DNA from: Helichrysum umbraculigerum
Lineage: Eukaryota; Streptophyta; Magnoliopsida; Asterales; Asteraceae
NCBI GenBank assembly: GCA_949592205.1
Contig: CATIUR010000002.1
Span: 7,168,501 to 7,232,500 of the forward strand
DNA: 64,000 bases
Reading direction: 5' to 3'
The notes beneath the pieces are model-generated. The model did no database searches. It was given only the letters and a program-made list of their open reading frames with translations, and was not told where the DNA came from. Made by a program: the position numbers and the translations under genes. Of this stretch, positions 1 to 12,495 are shown one piece after another (the stretch's first letter is position 1; each line of letters starts with the position of its first letter).

Positions 1-2713
1 TCACTTATATACTTACCAACTCGTATATAACTTAAACAATTTAACTTAAACTTACAAGAAAAGCTTGGTGAACACAATTATCACCTATCAATTTCAAGGT
101 TTCCCTTACCCTCTAACACATACCATTTCTTAAAATATGAACAATCATTCAATTCATATTTCCTCAATTTATCAAACAAAGATCAACTAAATCTGTAACA
201 CCATCTAACTCCAGATATACTTTCATATCATACCTTATTTGGATCTAATCCCAAATTTTCCACTTTATCACTTACTTTACTTGTATACTATCAACAAATA
301 ACTAAAGAATTCATCCAATTCTTTCAATACTTAAGTAATTCACCATAAGGTACAAATCAACCTAGACAACTATTAATAATAACTTTCAATTATTTCTTAT
401 CTCACCTTCTTACCCAATCAAAGCTATCATCACAAGCTTCACACACTGGTAAGATTTTCTTATCACAATTCTAATCAATGTGATTTAATTATTCTAACAT
501 ATCTTAGCAAATTATAACTGTCATATCAAACAATGGCTTCACATCTGTATAATTCCTTAACATATATTCAGTCCAATTATCATTTATTACTTAACTGAAT
601 ACTCAATTACACTTAACAATATTTCAATTACTTAATACTAGCTTTAAGTAATAACTCAAGTTTTACAAACTTAGACCAATTTGGGAATCCAATCATATTC
701 CACAAAATCATAACATTTCAATCTATGTTAGACTATTTCAACACACACAGTTGACTATGTGTCAACTTTGATTTCAATTAACCAATCAATAAAATTCTCT
801 AATTGCTTTCCTCAAGTTTGACCCAAACTCAAACCAATCACAAGCAACTAATTTTATACACAATTCTCTATCCATGGTTTGACTTTCAAAGTTAACATAC
901 TATCAATATTAACTCACAACAAACCTTTTCATCTTATATGTTCACTGTCAAACATATATTTTAAATTATTACTTTCAATATTCTTATCAATCCTTCACAA
1001 GGACATAATCAACCTATATCAATCTTGGCTCCATACAAGCCATTTTATAGTGTATGTTTACTTTCAAACATAAACTTCAAATTATTACATTTAATAATAC
1101 CAGAAATTCCTCAAGCAAAACAATATCAACCTATCTCAACTTTGGCTTCATACAAGCCATATACTAAACAGTGACTCATTTAAACACTATCAGATTCACC
1201 TACAAGTAATCTATCACAATCAATCACAATTACTCATTTAACAAAATCAAATTAGTCAATTAGGTTTACCATCAAAAACCCCCCATCAATAACTATTATC
1301 ATTTACACTAGCACCTTTACAATCTAATTGTCACAGTCCTATCAACCAATTGGTTTCTTATCAAAACAACTATTAAACAACTTAGCATACTATCATGCTC
1401 AATTTTCCTAAATCACATTACATTTCTTTTATACCAAGTAGCCTCAACAAGTTCAAGTGACACAACATAATATAACAACGGTGATCAGGCGTTGCAAGAT
1501 TATGTTCTTCACAATCCATTCTCAGGCCACTCTACATTATAATTATCAATGTGATCTACTCTCATCTCATAAGTATTAAATACTTCATGATTTCAAATCA
1601 ATCATACTCTATTTAATAGTTTATATCAGCTGATACACACTCAAATCAGCTTACTATTTACATTTTTACACAATGTTTTGGTTTTCTACAACTGAATTAC
1701 TCAGTCTATTAACTTGTTCAATGCTTCAAGCATATGATAACCTATCATCATAGTTTCAATGCTTAACAATTTTCAATGTCCCTATTTATTTCAAAATTCA
1801 GGACACATCTTATTTAATTATCATTACTTTGACATATGCTTTCATATCAAGCATCACTGTCACAACAAGCCTACTCAATCATGTTACTATAAAACATTTC
1901 ATTTGTTAGTTCTCAATTGACCAGAAAGATCTATCGCTTCCCAAATCAATTTCACATGTTCATACTCTACGTGTCTCATAAACCTATCCATCCTGGTTTA
2001 GATCCAGTGTTTAACTATAGTCAACACATATCATATAGTCACATAAACACATATTTCTTCAAATAACAGTCATTATCAAATCAAATGACACAACAGTCCT
2101 TAACAAGGATTTAGATCACACCTTGTGATCAATCCATTAACATAATACTATCAATTATCTCGTCTCACCAATCAAGATACTCCTTAGGTTCTAACATCAA
2201 TCTTGCTAAAACCTTAATCAACTCTCTGTCTACTTATTTAATCACATTTCTGCATTCTTAATTCAATCAGAAATACTAACATCAATGAGCAACAACAATT
2301 AACTCATTTAATACCTCTATTCTCATGTCAACATATAGCAATCAATAGTTGACTCAAAACTGGGGAATCATATCAGTCTGACTCAATTAACTTTACAACA
2401 AAGCTTACTCAACATAACAGAGTAAACAATTCAAGTTAATTTAAATTAACATAGGCTTATCAGAGATTACCTGGCAAATCTTAAGCCCACGGGCGTTGAG
2501 GAAACATGAAATATACCAATCAGATACTCATGTTCCTCCGTCACTGCAATCAAACAACAACTTCACAACTTGTTAAGGGTTAGTACATATTCAACTAATC
2601 ACTTTCTCACACATTCACTAATCAACTAAACCCGCACCCACTGGAATGTTTGACTCAACTCAATCAAAGTTTAGGATTGAACATTCTATCAAGTCCAATT
2701 CACCCAAACTATT

Positions 2714-2725
2714 GCTCTGATACCA
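2714..2725 (-). other. Primer-binding site of element C (initiator tRNA-Met type)
   Basis: The minus strand reads TGGTATCAGAGC three bases after the LTR end. This is the usual plant retrotransposon PBS complementary to the 3' end of initiator methionine tRNA. It fixes the orientation of the element. Confidence 0.9.
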
Positions 2726-2728
2726 ACT

Positions 2729-4595
2729 TATAACACCCCTCGTTTCATTATAAACAATCAATATAATAATAGCGACACGGAAGCGTATTTTTAAAACATA
2801 CTATCAATGTACTCAAAATGTCAATAAACTTTTTCAATTCAAAGTACAAGACATTTCAACACACTGGGTGTTATTAAAAACATTTCTATAATTATCAAAA
2901 TAACATCAGAGTAGCAGCCTGTCAAACATTCCATCAATTCCAAACACTTCCTGCCCTGCCCAATATGTCCCCTCTATTTTAACCTGCAGGAAGAACTGTG
3001 GTGGGGTTAGCATAAAGCTAAGTGAATGAAACTATAAGCAACAGTACAACCTAGCATAATAATCTGTTTACATTAAATAACAATAAACAGAAAATCAATC
3101 ATTCACTCGACATCCAATCAATGTCAAGCTACACCAATCAAACATTATCAATCGTCATGAGGATCGGTGGCTCCTGAGATACCCTAATACCGGTTTGGTA
3201 ATCAAGGAACTCTTATCAATCATCTGTATTGGCCTATACAGAATTACCGATAACCAGTTGTTAATCACACACGACCTAGATCTCCAAACCAACATTTCAA
3301 GTTTCAAGATCTCCTGTCGTCTACAATAACAACCAAGTCCAACTGTCAAGTCAAGTTGACCTCAGAATCTTACATACTAGCTCAAACAGCCAAGTAAGCA
3401 ACTAGTCAAACTATCATGGCATGATATCTCAACAATTACATTCTATCAAAGTAATACTATAATTACTTGTTGTAAATCAAATCATTACAACTATATCACA
3501 CTGAGGTTACAGATCCACTCACCGACACCTCAGGCCTCCACTCAGTAGTCTAATATCACTGAGCCTTCTCCACATCTGAGAATCAATAATCAAATATAAG
3601 TTAGTAATCAATATCAATATACATAACTTATATCAATCCAATAATTCAAATCAATTATTTAAATAATAATTAATACCTAAGTCACCATATTATCTTAGGT
3701 ATAATTATAACTAAACTCTACAATATAACTTACATTAACATATCATGTTCAAGTTATATTTACAACTCCTAAGAATCTAATCTTAACACAAAAGTGGCTG
3801 GAAAACAGCCTTACCCGCCGGGTAAGACCAGTACCCGCCGGGTACTCACAAAAGTGCACAAGCCGCCGGCTTGGCTTAGAAGCCGCCGGCTTCCCTATCA
3901 TCATCCATACCCGCCGGGTAAGGGAGGTACCCGCCGGGTACTCCCTTCGTCCCAGCCCTGTGCGATTCTGATCAAAACCTAACCCACGGATTTTTCACCA
4001 AATCACTCAAAACTCGATTTCAACCAGTTTTAAACCATTAAAAACATCAGGTAATCATCATATAACACTTATAACTTGTTTCTAACATCAATTTCTTTCA
4101 ATTCATCAATTTCACTCAATTTGAATAAAAATCAAATTTCAAGAATACTTACTCTTGATTAAGAACACGATGATGATATTGAAATCTGATGATTATGAAA
4201 CTAGAATCAAGATCACAGCTTATAATTTCAGTTTCTAGTTTGGATTTCTTAAGGTTTTGGAAGGATTTGAAGTTTCATAATGAAACTTTCCAAAAGAGGA
4301 AAGGGATATATAAGTCGGCTCACCCAAACCGCCTTCAATTATACGGGTATAATTTAATACCCCATCTCAATCTATTGTCTGGAACCCGAAAACCATTTGC
4401 GAGTCCAAACATTTTATTGTACCGTCAACTATATTAATTTACAACAATTAATAATTCACTTATCACATTGGAATATTCGGCTCTTATTCCAATTATTTCA
4501 ACTATTTCAAACAATATTATTTCCAAACACATTTAAATACTAATTTAAATCAAGAAATAATATAACACAACTAGGTCCATTTCGAGGATGTTACA
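2729..4595 (-). repeat. 5' LTR of element C (1867 bp)
   Basis: Read on the minus strand the LTR starts TGTAACATCC and ends GGGTGTTATA, directly before the PBS. It shares blocks with the LTR of element A: the stretch around 4365-4400 (CGCAAATGGTTTT, TTCCAGACAATA), the micro-exon block 3523-3575, and the block near 2945-3020. A TATA-like stretch lies near 4308-4314. Splice-like signals are GTAAGT at 4152-4147, a TTCTCAG acceptor ending at 3576, GTGAGTGG starting at 3522, and CCTGCAG ending at 2984. Confidence 0.85.
3811..3941. repeat. Array of six short GC-rich palindromes inside LTR C
   Basis: Four copies of a TACCCGCCGGGTA-type palindrome (3811-3825, 3831-3845, 3908-3920, 3927-3941) flank two copies of AAGCCGCCGGCTT (3860-3872, 3880-3892). 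Each is a 5-6-bp stem around a GCC core. The GC content contrasts sharply with the AT-rich LTR. The array lies within the predicted first intron of the LTR. Confidence 0.85.
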
Positions 4596-5710
4596 ATATG
4601 GATCACAATTGGATTAGTGTTGACTAAGTCCACAACAAAATTTTCTCGAATCACAACTTGATCACGTAGATCAACAAATTCAATCATGCGGTACTTTGAC
4701 CCCTACATTTTTGCCTTTGTGCTACAACTGAGAAATTCGAACTTCAAACACATTTTCGCCTTGGGGCTACAAATCAAACAACACATGGCACGTAGTGCTA
4801 CGATTTCAAGGTATGTTAATACCACAACTTGAGCACGTTAGTGCAACCTTCACAGTACGTCGATACTACAATCGTGGCATGTTGATGCCACACTCATAAT
4901 ACATCGGTACTACAATTTCAATGCCGCGGGCACTTCATTACAGCACGTGGTGCTGCGTTTCATGGTACTTTGGTACTACAATTACAAAACATTAGTATTT
5001 CAATTACTGTGCTGATAGCACTGCATTATAGCACTAGGTGCTACTTCAATTATGCATGTAGACTTGTTATAGTTGCATGTACGACTTACATATATACATA
5101 TACGCTTACTTAACTGGGCACGAGGTGCCACACCTGACTCTTATTATGTACGTATACTTGTATAGTTATGTGTACACCACATATGTATATACGACCAATT
5201 AAGCATGTAATGCTTTAATCAATAAATACACAATGATGTCACCACACACATGGGTTGTGTTGGTGGACCCTGCTTCAACACCACCGAGGACACTGTAGTT
5301 GTCACATACACAGGCATGAATGGCCGTACGATATTCTAGTACTACGATATAGTCCATTGGACTACTCACAACAACATAGTCTTGGATTGACTACATATAA
5401 AACACAACTCGGTCATGGTACGACAGCACCTAGAAACTACAACTCAACTGGTCACAACACTCGAAAAACATGAGATTCATGAGAACTTAACTAAAGAAAA
5501 CTAGACAACGGTTACTTAAACTGTTGTACCAACAATACAAAAGGGCAGTGATACGCCTGCCACCTACAATATCAAAAACTTCAACGTCAAGGACCGTAGG
5601 ATCCCATGTATCATAAATTCCAACTCAAGTTAGCTACTTATGTCATTGTAATAATCATCATCTTTGAATAAAGATCTCACACTTTGTCATTTCATTCTTG
5701 TTCAAGAATC

Positions 5711-6682
5711 ATGCCTCCTAAACGACCAACTTTCACTCGAGCTGAGCAAGATCAAATCATAAATCAAGCAGTGACTGCGACTCTAGCTGCTCAGAATCAA
5801 GTAAAACCTTGCACTTTTAGGGATTTCCTGAGGTGCGAACCACCAAACTTCGTTGGTACTGAAGGAGCTGTCGGATTAATTCGATGGTTCGAGAAAATGG
5901 AATCTATATTTTGCGTTTGCAACTGCCCCGACGACTGCAAAGTCTTGTACGCCATATACACCCTCCAGGATGATGCCTCTACCTGGTGGAATTTCCACGC
6001 CCGAACTGTAGGAATCGACACTACTCACGAACTTCCGTGGGAAGACCTGAAACGAATCATGAAGGACAAGTATTGCCCTTGTGAGGTACTACACGAACTC
6101 GAGGAAGAACTTTGGCACCTCACCGTGAAAGACAACGACATTATGACATACACCAACCGATTTCATCAACTAGCATCTCTTTGCCCGGACATGGTGAACC
6201 CCGAACCCCAACGAATTGAACGGTACATAAGAGGACTCCCGATACAAATTGAGGGATTGGTCACAGCCTCCAGACCCATCACTATCGACGATGCTGTTCG
6301 CATGGCCCACAAACTCATGGCACAGGTGGTTCGACGCGGAACACCTGCAACTGAACACAACCAAGAAAAAGGGAATGGAAGTTCCAGCTTTAGCCAAAAT
6401 CCAACGAATCAACCTGAACCCTTGAGGTCCTACGCTGCTGAACCCAACGAAAAACGAGGCTATGTGGGTAACAAACCATTCTGTCACAGCTGTAAACGTC
6501 ACCATGATGGACCTTGCGGTTTACCCTGTGAAAGATGCCATCGATTTGGACACAAAATCTGGGATTGCAGAGTTCCTGCCAATCCCGACTCTCAAAGGAT
6601 CTGCTTCAAATGTAAAGAACCTGGTCATTACAAGAAGGATTGCCCAAAAAGACGCAAAATTCACTTAATCGACTCCGAGTAA
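5711..6682 (+). CDS. Gag polyprotein of retrotransposon E
   Basis: This intact frame encodes 323 residues from the ATG at 5711, where the protein begins MPPKRP as in many plant Ty3/gypsy Gags; an in-frame ATG at 5684 would add nine residues. A retrotransposon gag domain covers roughly residues 45-190, with the WW pair of DDASTWW and a C-terminal helix block around HELEEELWHL. A Cys-His motif (CHSC...HHDGPC, 258-269) is followed by two CCHC zinc knuckles (273-286 and 298-311, both CX2CX4HX4C). Gag forms the virus-like particle and binds the element RNA. The frame ends in TAA with no pol downstream. An intact gag suggests recent selection or recent activity. Confidence 0.9.
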   Translation: MPPKRPTFTRAEQDQIINQAVTATLAAQNQVKPCTFRDFLRCEPPNFVGTEGAVGLIRWFEKMESIFCVCNCPDDCKVLYAIYTLQDDASTWWNFHARTVGIDTTHELPWEDLKRIMKDKYCPCEVLHELEEELWHLTVKDNDIMTYTNRFHQLASLCPDMVNPEPQRIERYIRGLPIQIEGLVTASRPITIDDAVRMAHKLMAQVVRRGTPATEHNQEKGNGSSSFSQNPTNQPEPLRSYAAEPNEKRGYVGNKPFCHSCKRHHDGPCGLPCERCHRFGHKIWDCRVPANPDSQRICFKCKEPGHYKKDCPKRRKIHLIDSE

Positions 6683-7120
6683 ATCGAATAAATCTTCAAC
6701 GATAATGTAAGTACAATTTCTCCTCGAAAATATAGCTCTTCAATTTTTAATACACTAATCGTGTACCTACTGTCCCCGACATCCTTTTATAGACTGAACG
6801 TTCACCAAACATATAGTCCTGGTAGGACTATTCACAAAACGGTCACTATGTGACAACTATCTAGTTCGGAATGAACTACAATGTAAACGGTTAACTAGTA
6901 ACCACGACTTAATTATACCATGAACAAACAATATAGTCAGAATGTGACTACAACGATAAACCACGACACAGTCATGGATTGACTGCTCTTCAACCCCGTC
7001 AAAGACACGATGTCTGCTATCTACTCGATAAACTTCCCATACGTACATTGCTCCTCAGACTCCACGCGTTAGTAACCTCACACGAAATTTCAGGACGAAA
7101 TTTTATTAACAGGGGGAGAA
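6683..7120 (+). other. 3' internal tail and polypurine tract of element E
   Basis: No reading frame of note lies between the gag stop and the LTR. The tail ends with CAGGACGAAATTTTA and the polypurine tract AGGGGGAGAA directly before the LTR. Element A ends in a closely similar way (GAGGACGAAATCTCT, then AAGGGGGAGAGA). Confidence 0.8.
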
Positions 7121-7987
7121 TGTGACACCTCGTCAAAAAGTAATTTGCGCGCCAAATTTAAACTTTAATTATTCGTATTTAATACGCTCCACACCCGTAG
7201 TATTCAATAATTATATATATAAATATATATATATATAATAATAATTTGGTCCAAATAACGAAATTAACGTGTCCAAACTTCGGTGTTAAAATTTCAAAAC
7301 TAATATTTTATTAGTTACAATAAACGTTACACAGTTAGACAAAAATATTAAACGTACAAAATTATCATTAGTTTTGGATTTAAAAACGCGTCCTATTTAG
7401 TTGGGACAACGCGAAATAAAGTTATAAAACTTCGTTCCAAAAATATGTCGAAAACATTCCGAAACATATAAATGAAATTATAAAAACAAAATATTATTTT
7501 AAATTTCGAGCGGGTACGAAAACACGGGTATTTTATACCGCAAATTGGGGAAACCAACCCCCACAAAAAGTGAGGGCCGGCCTCCCTCTTCCCCCATTTA
7601 TTTTCTTTTTCTTTTTTTCTTCACCTCTCACCTCTCATCTCTATCTCTTTCTCTCTTTCACTATACAACAACAACAACAAAAATCAACAATAACAACAAC
7701 AATATCATCATCATCATAATCGGATATCATCATCATCACCATCTTTATTATCTTCATCATCATCAAGTTCATCATCATCTTCATCATTGTGTTCATCACC
7801 ATCATCACTCAATCTCCAAAAATCGTAAGGATCTACACCTTTTTCTTTGTTATTTCGTGTTAATAACATCAATATTATCATATACTAGCTTTATACAAGC
7901 GGATTTAGCCCGAAAATAAGTTAGATCTTGGTTTTGGGTGAAAAATCGTCGAACAGGCCCAAGTGTCGCAGAGGCCAAAAATAGTAT

Positions 7988-8177
7988 GAGTCACTAGATA
8001 GAGTCACTAGCGAAGTGACGCATATGAGTCACTAGCGAAGTGACGCATATGAGTCACTAGCGAAGTGACGCATATGGGTCACTGAGTCACTAGCGAAGTG
8101 ACGCATATGGGTCACTGAGTCACTAGCGAAGTGACGCATATGAGTCACTAGATAGAGTCACTAGCGAAGTGACGCAT
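7988..8177. repeat. Tandem array of palindromic 25-bp units inside LTR E
   Basis: Six full copies of a unit containing GTCACTAGCGAAGTGAC start at 8001, 8026, 8051, 8084, 8117 and 8155, with partial units between them and degenerate copies to about 8255. Each unit holds a perfect hairpin (GTCACT / AGTGAC, loop AGCGA). The array sits in the predicted first intron of the LTR, like the palindrome array of LTR C, but the sequence is unrelated. Confidence 0.9.
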
Positions 8178-9511
8178 AAAAACCTGAAAAATCCATATTC
8201 TTGAGTCACTAGCCTAGTGACGCTATAAACTCCTAAGTGACGCATGAAGTGTCGCTATTATCAGATTTTAAGCTAAAAACTCACTTTTAAAGTGCCAAAC
8301 TTATCCGGAAACATATACGCAATTTATATATGAACCGAAACACGTTTGTACACACTTTTTATACGAAATCAACTAAATTATATTTTCTAAATATAATTTC
8401 AAATACACGACAACGACACGTAATTTCTTTATGAAATTCAAACGTAAACATATAACAAGTACATTGAGTACAAACAAAACGTATAAACAACAAACTTGGA
8501 TAGTTTATGTAAATATCCATTCACTCATACGAAATCTCACGTGTTTAGGACACTAGGAGACTACTATCGGTACGATACGCTACATTAGGACGCTAGCTCA
8601 TCAGGTGAGTTTCATAGCCCAATTCTTTTAACTGTTTTACTGTTTTTGGGGTGAGACGCATGCACAACAACGGTTTTCGAATTATATTAATAATCTTTTA
8701 TAATTCACAATAAATTTTATTACTGTATGTAATACAAATGTGTAATACTTAGGAATTACACCCAACACATTGTTTTGGAACAATATCAAGACCTAACCTA
8801 GATAGGTCACAATTGTACACTATCAGATTATTGGGAAACAAGTTACCTAGACATAACTTGATATAGTTATTACTATTCATTGGCCATATTGTCGCGGGAC
8901 AATAATATCAAATACATTAGAACTGGTTAGTTCTACCTACACTAGACGACATATATACATTTACAGGATTAGTTTCTCTTTTAGGAACTAATATTTCCAA
9001 TACAATTCAGGACCCCAATATACTTGCTAGGCTTTAGGCTAGAAGTATACGATAGCACCATATGTTAGTATAGATCCTTTATACTAATACAATTCAACTA
9101 GGGGATGAGTATTCATACCTAGGACCAACGTACTATTTAATATCTAAATATTTGCTTATACGTACTTAGATACAATCAATTATTATCATGCGTGACAGGA
9201 TTGTTACTTGAGTTAGCCGAATTCGACAAATACATATATATGTATATATATCTATATATATATAAATATATATCTCCATGATTGCATACTTCCTTGAGCA
9301 CTTGGTGCTATTTACAACATTTTATATGTATATTAGTATACATTCATTTATACGAGCAAAATCGTTCAAGTCGGATGCGTCGTTGTACGGTCGACACTTA
9401 TTTGCAATAGCTAGTATGTCGTAGTACTACTGGCTCTACATTTCAACTTTGCTTGCGAGCAATTCGATCGATGCCTGTTAGGCACAAAGCGAGATCACGG
9501 TTAAGTGATTC

Positions 9512-9680
9512 AAAACGATGCCACGGTTTCAGTGGGCACAAAACGATGCCACGGTTTCAGTGGGCACAACTTCAATCAAACAAGTCGTTGTAACTTGTAT
9601 CAATTTAAATCAAACAAGTCGTTGTAACTTGTATCAATTTAAGACAAACAAGTCGAAGTAACTTGTATCAATACAATCAA
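9512..9680. repeat. Two adjoining tandem repeats in LTR E
   Basis: A 28-bp unit beginning AAAACGATGCCACGG occurs twice (9512-9539, 9540-9567). About three copies of a unit of roughly 37 bp containing ACAAGTCGTTGTAACTTGTA follow to about 9680, the last one diverged. No coding potential is seen. Confidence 0.8.
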
Positions 9681-10449
9681 CCAAATCGGTGTATTTTGGA
9701 CATCAAGTTAGACAAACAATTTCAATGGTAGTCAAACATTTTATAATCATAGATCTGCTGATCTACAATCAGATGGTTGCTATTTGCACCATACTTCACA
9801 TAATCGAACATAGTTCTGCGGAACTACAGTTATTTATTATCATACGACTCGGACATTTAATTAATAAATAGGCGTAGGTATATATTGCCTCACTATTTCA
9901 GACACAACTATTACCTGATGGGTATTCAAGGCATGGATTGCCAACCATATATATATGTACTTAGGTACACGATTCAAACTATTTAGGTATGGAATACCTC
10001 GATTAGACTTTTACACATTGGTGTTACAAACTTCAACATATTACATATCAAAATCACTGATTTTGGGAATAACTTTACAAAACATAAATTGTTTTATTAC
10101 TTTATGTTTTCAACTTACAATCCTATGAACTCACCAGCTTTATAGCTGACTCGTTTTAGCATGTGTTCTCAGGTTGCCCAGCAGGATTAGGATTGCTTCA
10201 AGGCTTAATTAGCTCGAGTCGCATATTTTCAACAATTGGGACTACTCTGCATCTACTTTAGTATTTTCAAATTATGTATTTGGAAATTATTATTAAACTT
10301 ATAACGTTGTAAACATTTTATTTCAGAAATGTATAACTATTTTCAAACGTCTCATTTAGAGTCGTTCATTATGTATCTTATGCTGTGATATTTGATTTAG
10401 TAACACCCGACCCTACAGCTTCCGCAAACCGAAATTTGAGGGTGTTACA

Positions 10450-10797
10450 TAATGGAAATTAACTCCTACAGTAATCACATATGTTTCATTACTTAATGTT
10501 AAATTTTAGTCACAAATATCAAACACACTATTTCATTACTCATGAGGAGCAACACCATTTTTCACCTTGAATTGATCAAAATATTTGGACTTTCTTACTT
10601 TTCCTGTAGGATTAGAGAGCTATCAATATCAAATGAGGATCCTTCAGATCTTCAATATCATCATTTATCCGGACTAGGTAACTCTAAAACAATAGTTATT
10701 GGCAATAAAAAGAAACTTAAGGCGCAATCTTTCGAGGATATCATGTCCATTATGAAAGACTATGATAAACAAGGGAAATCCTAGCTAGGAGTTAGTA
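10450..10797 (+). pseudogene. Short unidentified gene fragment
   Basis: Between element E and the foldback element lies an open frame whose second half (about 10610-10784) looks like a terminal exon. It follows TTTTCCTGTAG, a good acceptor. The peptide is charged and ends KAQSFEDIMSIMKDYDKQGKS before TAG. I do not recognise the protein. If it was a gene, the upstream part would have been displaced by insertion of element E at 10449. It may also be a chance frame. Confidence 0.3.
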
Positions 10798-10806
10798 TTA
10801 TTTTTA

Positions 10807-12486
10807 GACAAAATTGCGTGGATCGTCCCTGTGGTTTGCCCAAAATAACTAACCGAGTCCCTGTGGTTTTTTTTTTACCTGAGGCATCCTTAAACTTGCA
10901 AAAAGTTGCGTGGGTCATCCCTGGTCCTAACTTTCGTTAGTTCTGACGTTAAATGCGAGGGTATAATGGTCCTTTCATTAGTTAAAGGACTGCCCACGCA
11001 ATTTTGCAAACCACAGGGACTGTCCGTGTAAATTTTCAAATTTCATTTAATATTTTTTTATTGTAATTCTAAATACTTTTTTTAGTTGTGTTTAATTAAT
11101 TAATTTTTGAAAATTAAATATATTTAATAACTAAAGATGTTCAATTTTTTTTAATTGTATTTACTTTTTCAAAAAAAAAATGTATTATTGTATATATGCA
11201 ATTCTTTTACTCCATATTTTTTATTGTAAATTTAATAGATTTCAAAGGTTATTTTTAGGGGTGAGCATTCGTACTCATAGGAACTATCCGTGTAAATTTA
11301 AAATTAATAAGCTAATTATATTGTTTATTTTTTTAACATTTATTTTTACTTGTTGCAAATTGAAATGATTACCTTAAATACTTCCTTCCTCCATCCCATA
11401 AAATTGTCCCCTAGCAAAATTTTTTCGAAGATCGTAATTCACTTAGATAAACGTAATTCTTATTGTTTTAAGTGTTTTAATCTACGGAACCGGTACAATA
11501 CCGCTTTAAACGGTCCGGTATTCGGTACTCACTTTAGGGTCAAAAAGATAACCGCTACCAACCGGTTCGGTACCGATATTTTACCAGTTTACCTGCTTTG
11601 GTACCATATACGAAATATACATGTTTTTCTGACTGCGAGTGTAACTTTGTATTTTAAGTGTTTTTAACATTTAAAACACTTAAATGTTAAAAACACTTTA
11701 AAATACGCATATAAATGTTAAAAACACTTAAAATATAAATGTTAAAAACACGCATATAAATGTTACAACACTTAAATGACAAACACGCATATAAATGTTA
11801 AAAACACTTAAAATACTGGTACCGGACTGTTTAAATGATGGCGTACAAAGTTACACTAGCAGTCATTTAAAATTAAATATTACAAAATTACACTCGCAGT
11901 CAGAAAAACATGTATATTTCGTATATGGTACCAAAGCATGTATATTTCGTAAATGTTAAAAAAATAAACAATATAATTAGCTTATTAATTTTAAATTTAC
12001 ACGGATAGTTCTTATGGGTACGAATGCTCACCTCTAAAAATAGCCTTTAAAATCTATTAAATTTACAATAAAAAATATGGAGTAAAAGAATTGCGTATAT
12101 ACAATAATACAATTTTTTTTTGAAAAAGTACATACAATTAAAAAAAATTGAACATCTTTAGTTATTAAATAAATTTAATTTTCAAAAATTAATTAATTAA
12201 ACACAATTAAAAAAAGTATTTAGAATTACAATAAAAAAAATATTAAATGAAATTTGAAAATTTACACGGACAGTCCCTGTGATTTGCAAAATTGCGTGGG
12301 CAGTCATTTAACTAATGAAAGGACCATTATACCCTCGCATTTAACGTCAGAACTAACGAAAGTTAGGACCAGGGACGACCCACGCAACTTTTTGCAAGTT
12401 TAGGGATGCCTCAGGTAAAAAAAAACCCACAGGGACTCGGTTAGTTATTTTGGGCAAACCACAGGGACGATCCACACAATTTTGTC
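10807..12486. mobile_element. Mutator-like foldback element with 9-bp target duplication
   Basis: The ends read GACAAAATTGCG and CACAATTTTGTC and are the tips of inverted arms running inward for several hundred bases, for example GTTAGGACCAGGGA on the right against TCCCTGGTCCTAAC on the left. TTATTTTTA is duplicated at 10798-10806 and 12487-12495, the 9-bp size typical of Mutator-like elements. The centre holds repeats of AAATGTTAAAAACACTT (about 11660-11815). The left arm carries about 230 extra bases (about 11345-11590) absent from the right arm. No transposase frame is present, so mobility would depend on an enzyme encoded elsewhere. Confidence 0.85.
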
Positions 12487-12495
12487 TTATTTTTA

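Larger units (their letters stand above)
1..4595 (-). mobile_element. Non-autonomous Ty3/gypsy-type LTR retrotransposon C, cut by the window edge
   Basis: On the minus strand a complete 5' LTR (4595 down to 2729) is followed by a primer-binding site and about 2.7 kb of internal sequence that leaves the window at position 1. I find no gag, protease, reverse transcriptase or integrase reading frame in the internal part, so the visible portion is non-coding (LARD-like). The leader just inside the PBS (about 2475-2545) resembles the leader of element A at 35466-35550. The element interrupts the internal region of element E, so it is the younger of the two. Its 3' LTR lies outside the window, so neither the target duplication nor the total length can be seen. 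Confidence 0.8.
4596..10449 (+). mobile_element. LTR retrotransposon E with gag only (5' part split off by element C)
   Basis: The right-hand part of a plus-strand Ty3/gypsy-type element is present: leader (4596-5710), gag (5711-6682), a 3' internal tail (6683-7109), a polypurine tract (AGGGGGAGAA, 7111-7120) and a 3.3-kb 3' LTR. No protease, RT, RNase H or integrase frame lies between gag and the polypurine tract. The only visible protein is therefore Gag, as in gag-only non-autonomous elements (TR-GAG type). The 5' LTR and PBS must lie left of element C, outside the window. Confidence 0.75.
7121..10449 (+). repeat. 3' LTR of element E (about 3.3 kb)
   Basis: The LTR begins TGTGACACCTCG directly after the polypurine tract and ends GGGTGTTACA at 10449. 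Signals in order are a TATA-like ATTTTATACC near 7530, a leader rich in CAA and CAT triplets (7660-7800), a donor-like GTAAGG at 7825, a tandem palindrome array (7988-8177), a TTTAG acceptor ending at 8548, a 56-nt micro-exon, GTGAGT at 8605, tandem repeats at 9512-9680, and a TTCTCAG acceptor ending at 10172. The right boundary was set by the terminal motif; the matching 5' LTR is not visible to confirm it. Confidence 0.75.

Noticed and set aside
3794..3982. A 62-codon frame with repeated Tyr-Pro-Pro-Gly
   Set aside because: It is a translation of the palindrome array in LTR C and antisense to the element.
5797..6505. Minus-strand frames opposite gag
   Set aside because: They are antisense shadows of the gag frame and show no domain.
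7545..7919. A 124-codon frame rich in His and Asn
   Set aside because: It is produced by CAA/CAT triplet runs in the leader of LTR E and spans the predicted splice donor; there is no sign of a real protein.
7988..8240. Regular repeats with palindromes resembling a CRISPR array
   Set aside because: The units are directly adjacent or separated by fragments of the same unit, there are no unique spacers, no cas genes, and the host is a plant nucleus; it is an LTR-internal tandem repeat.
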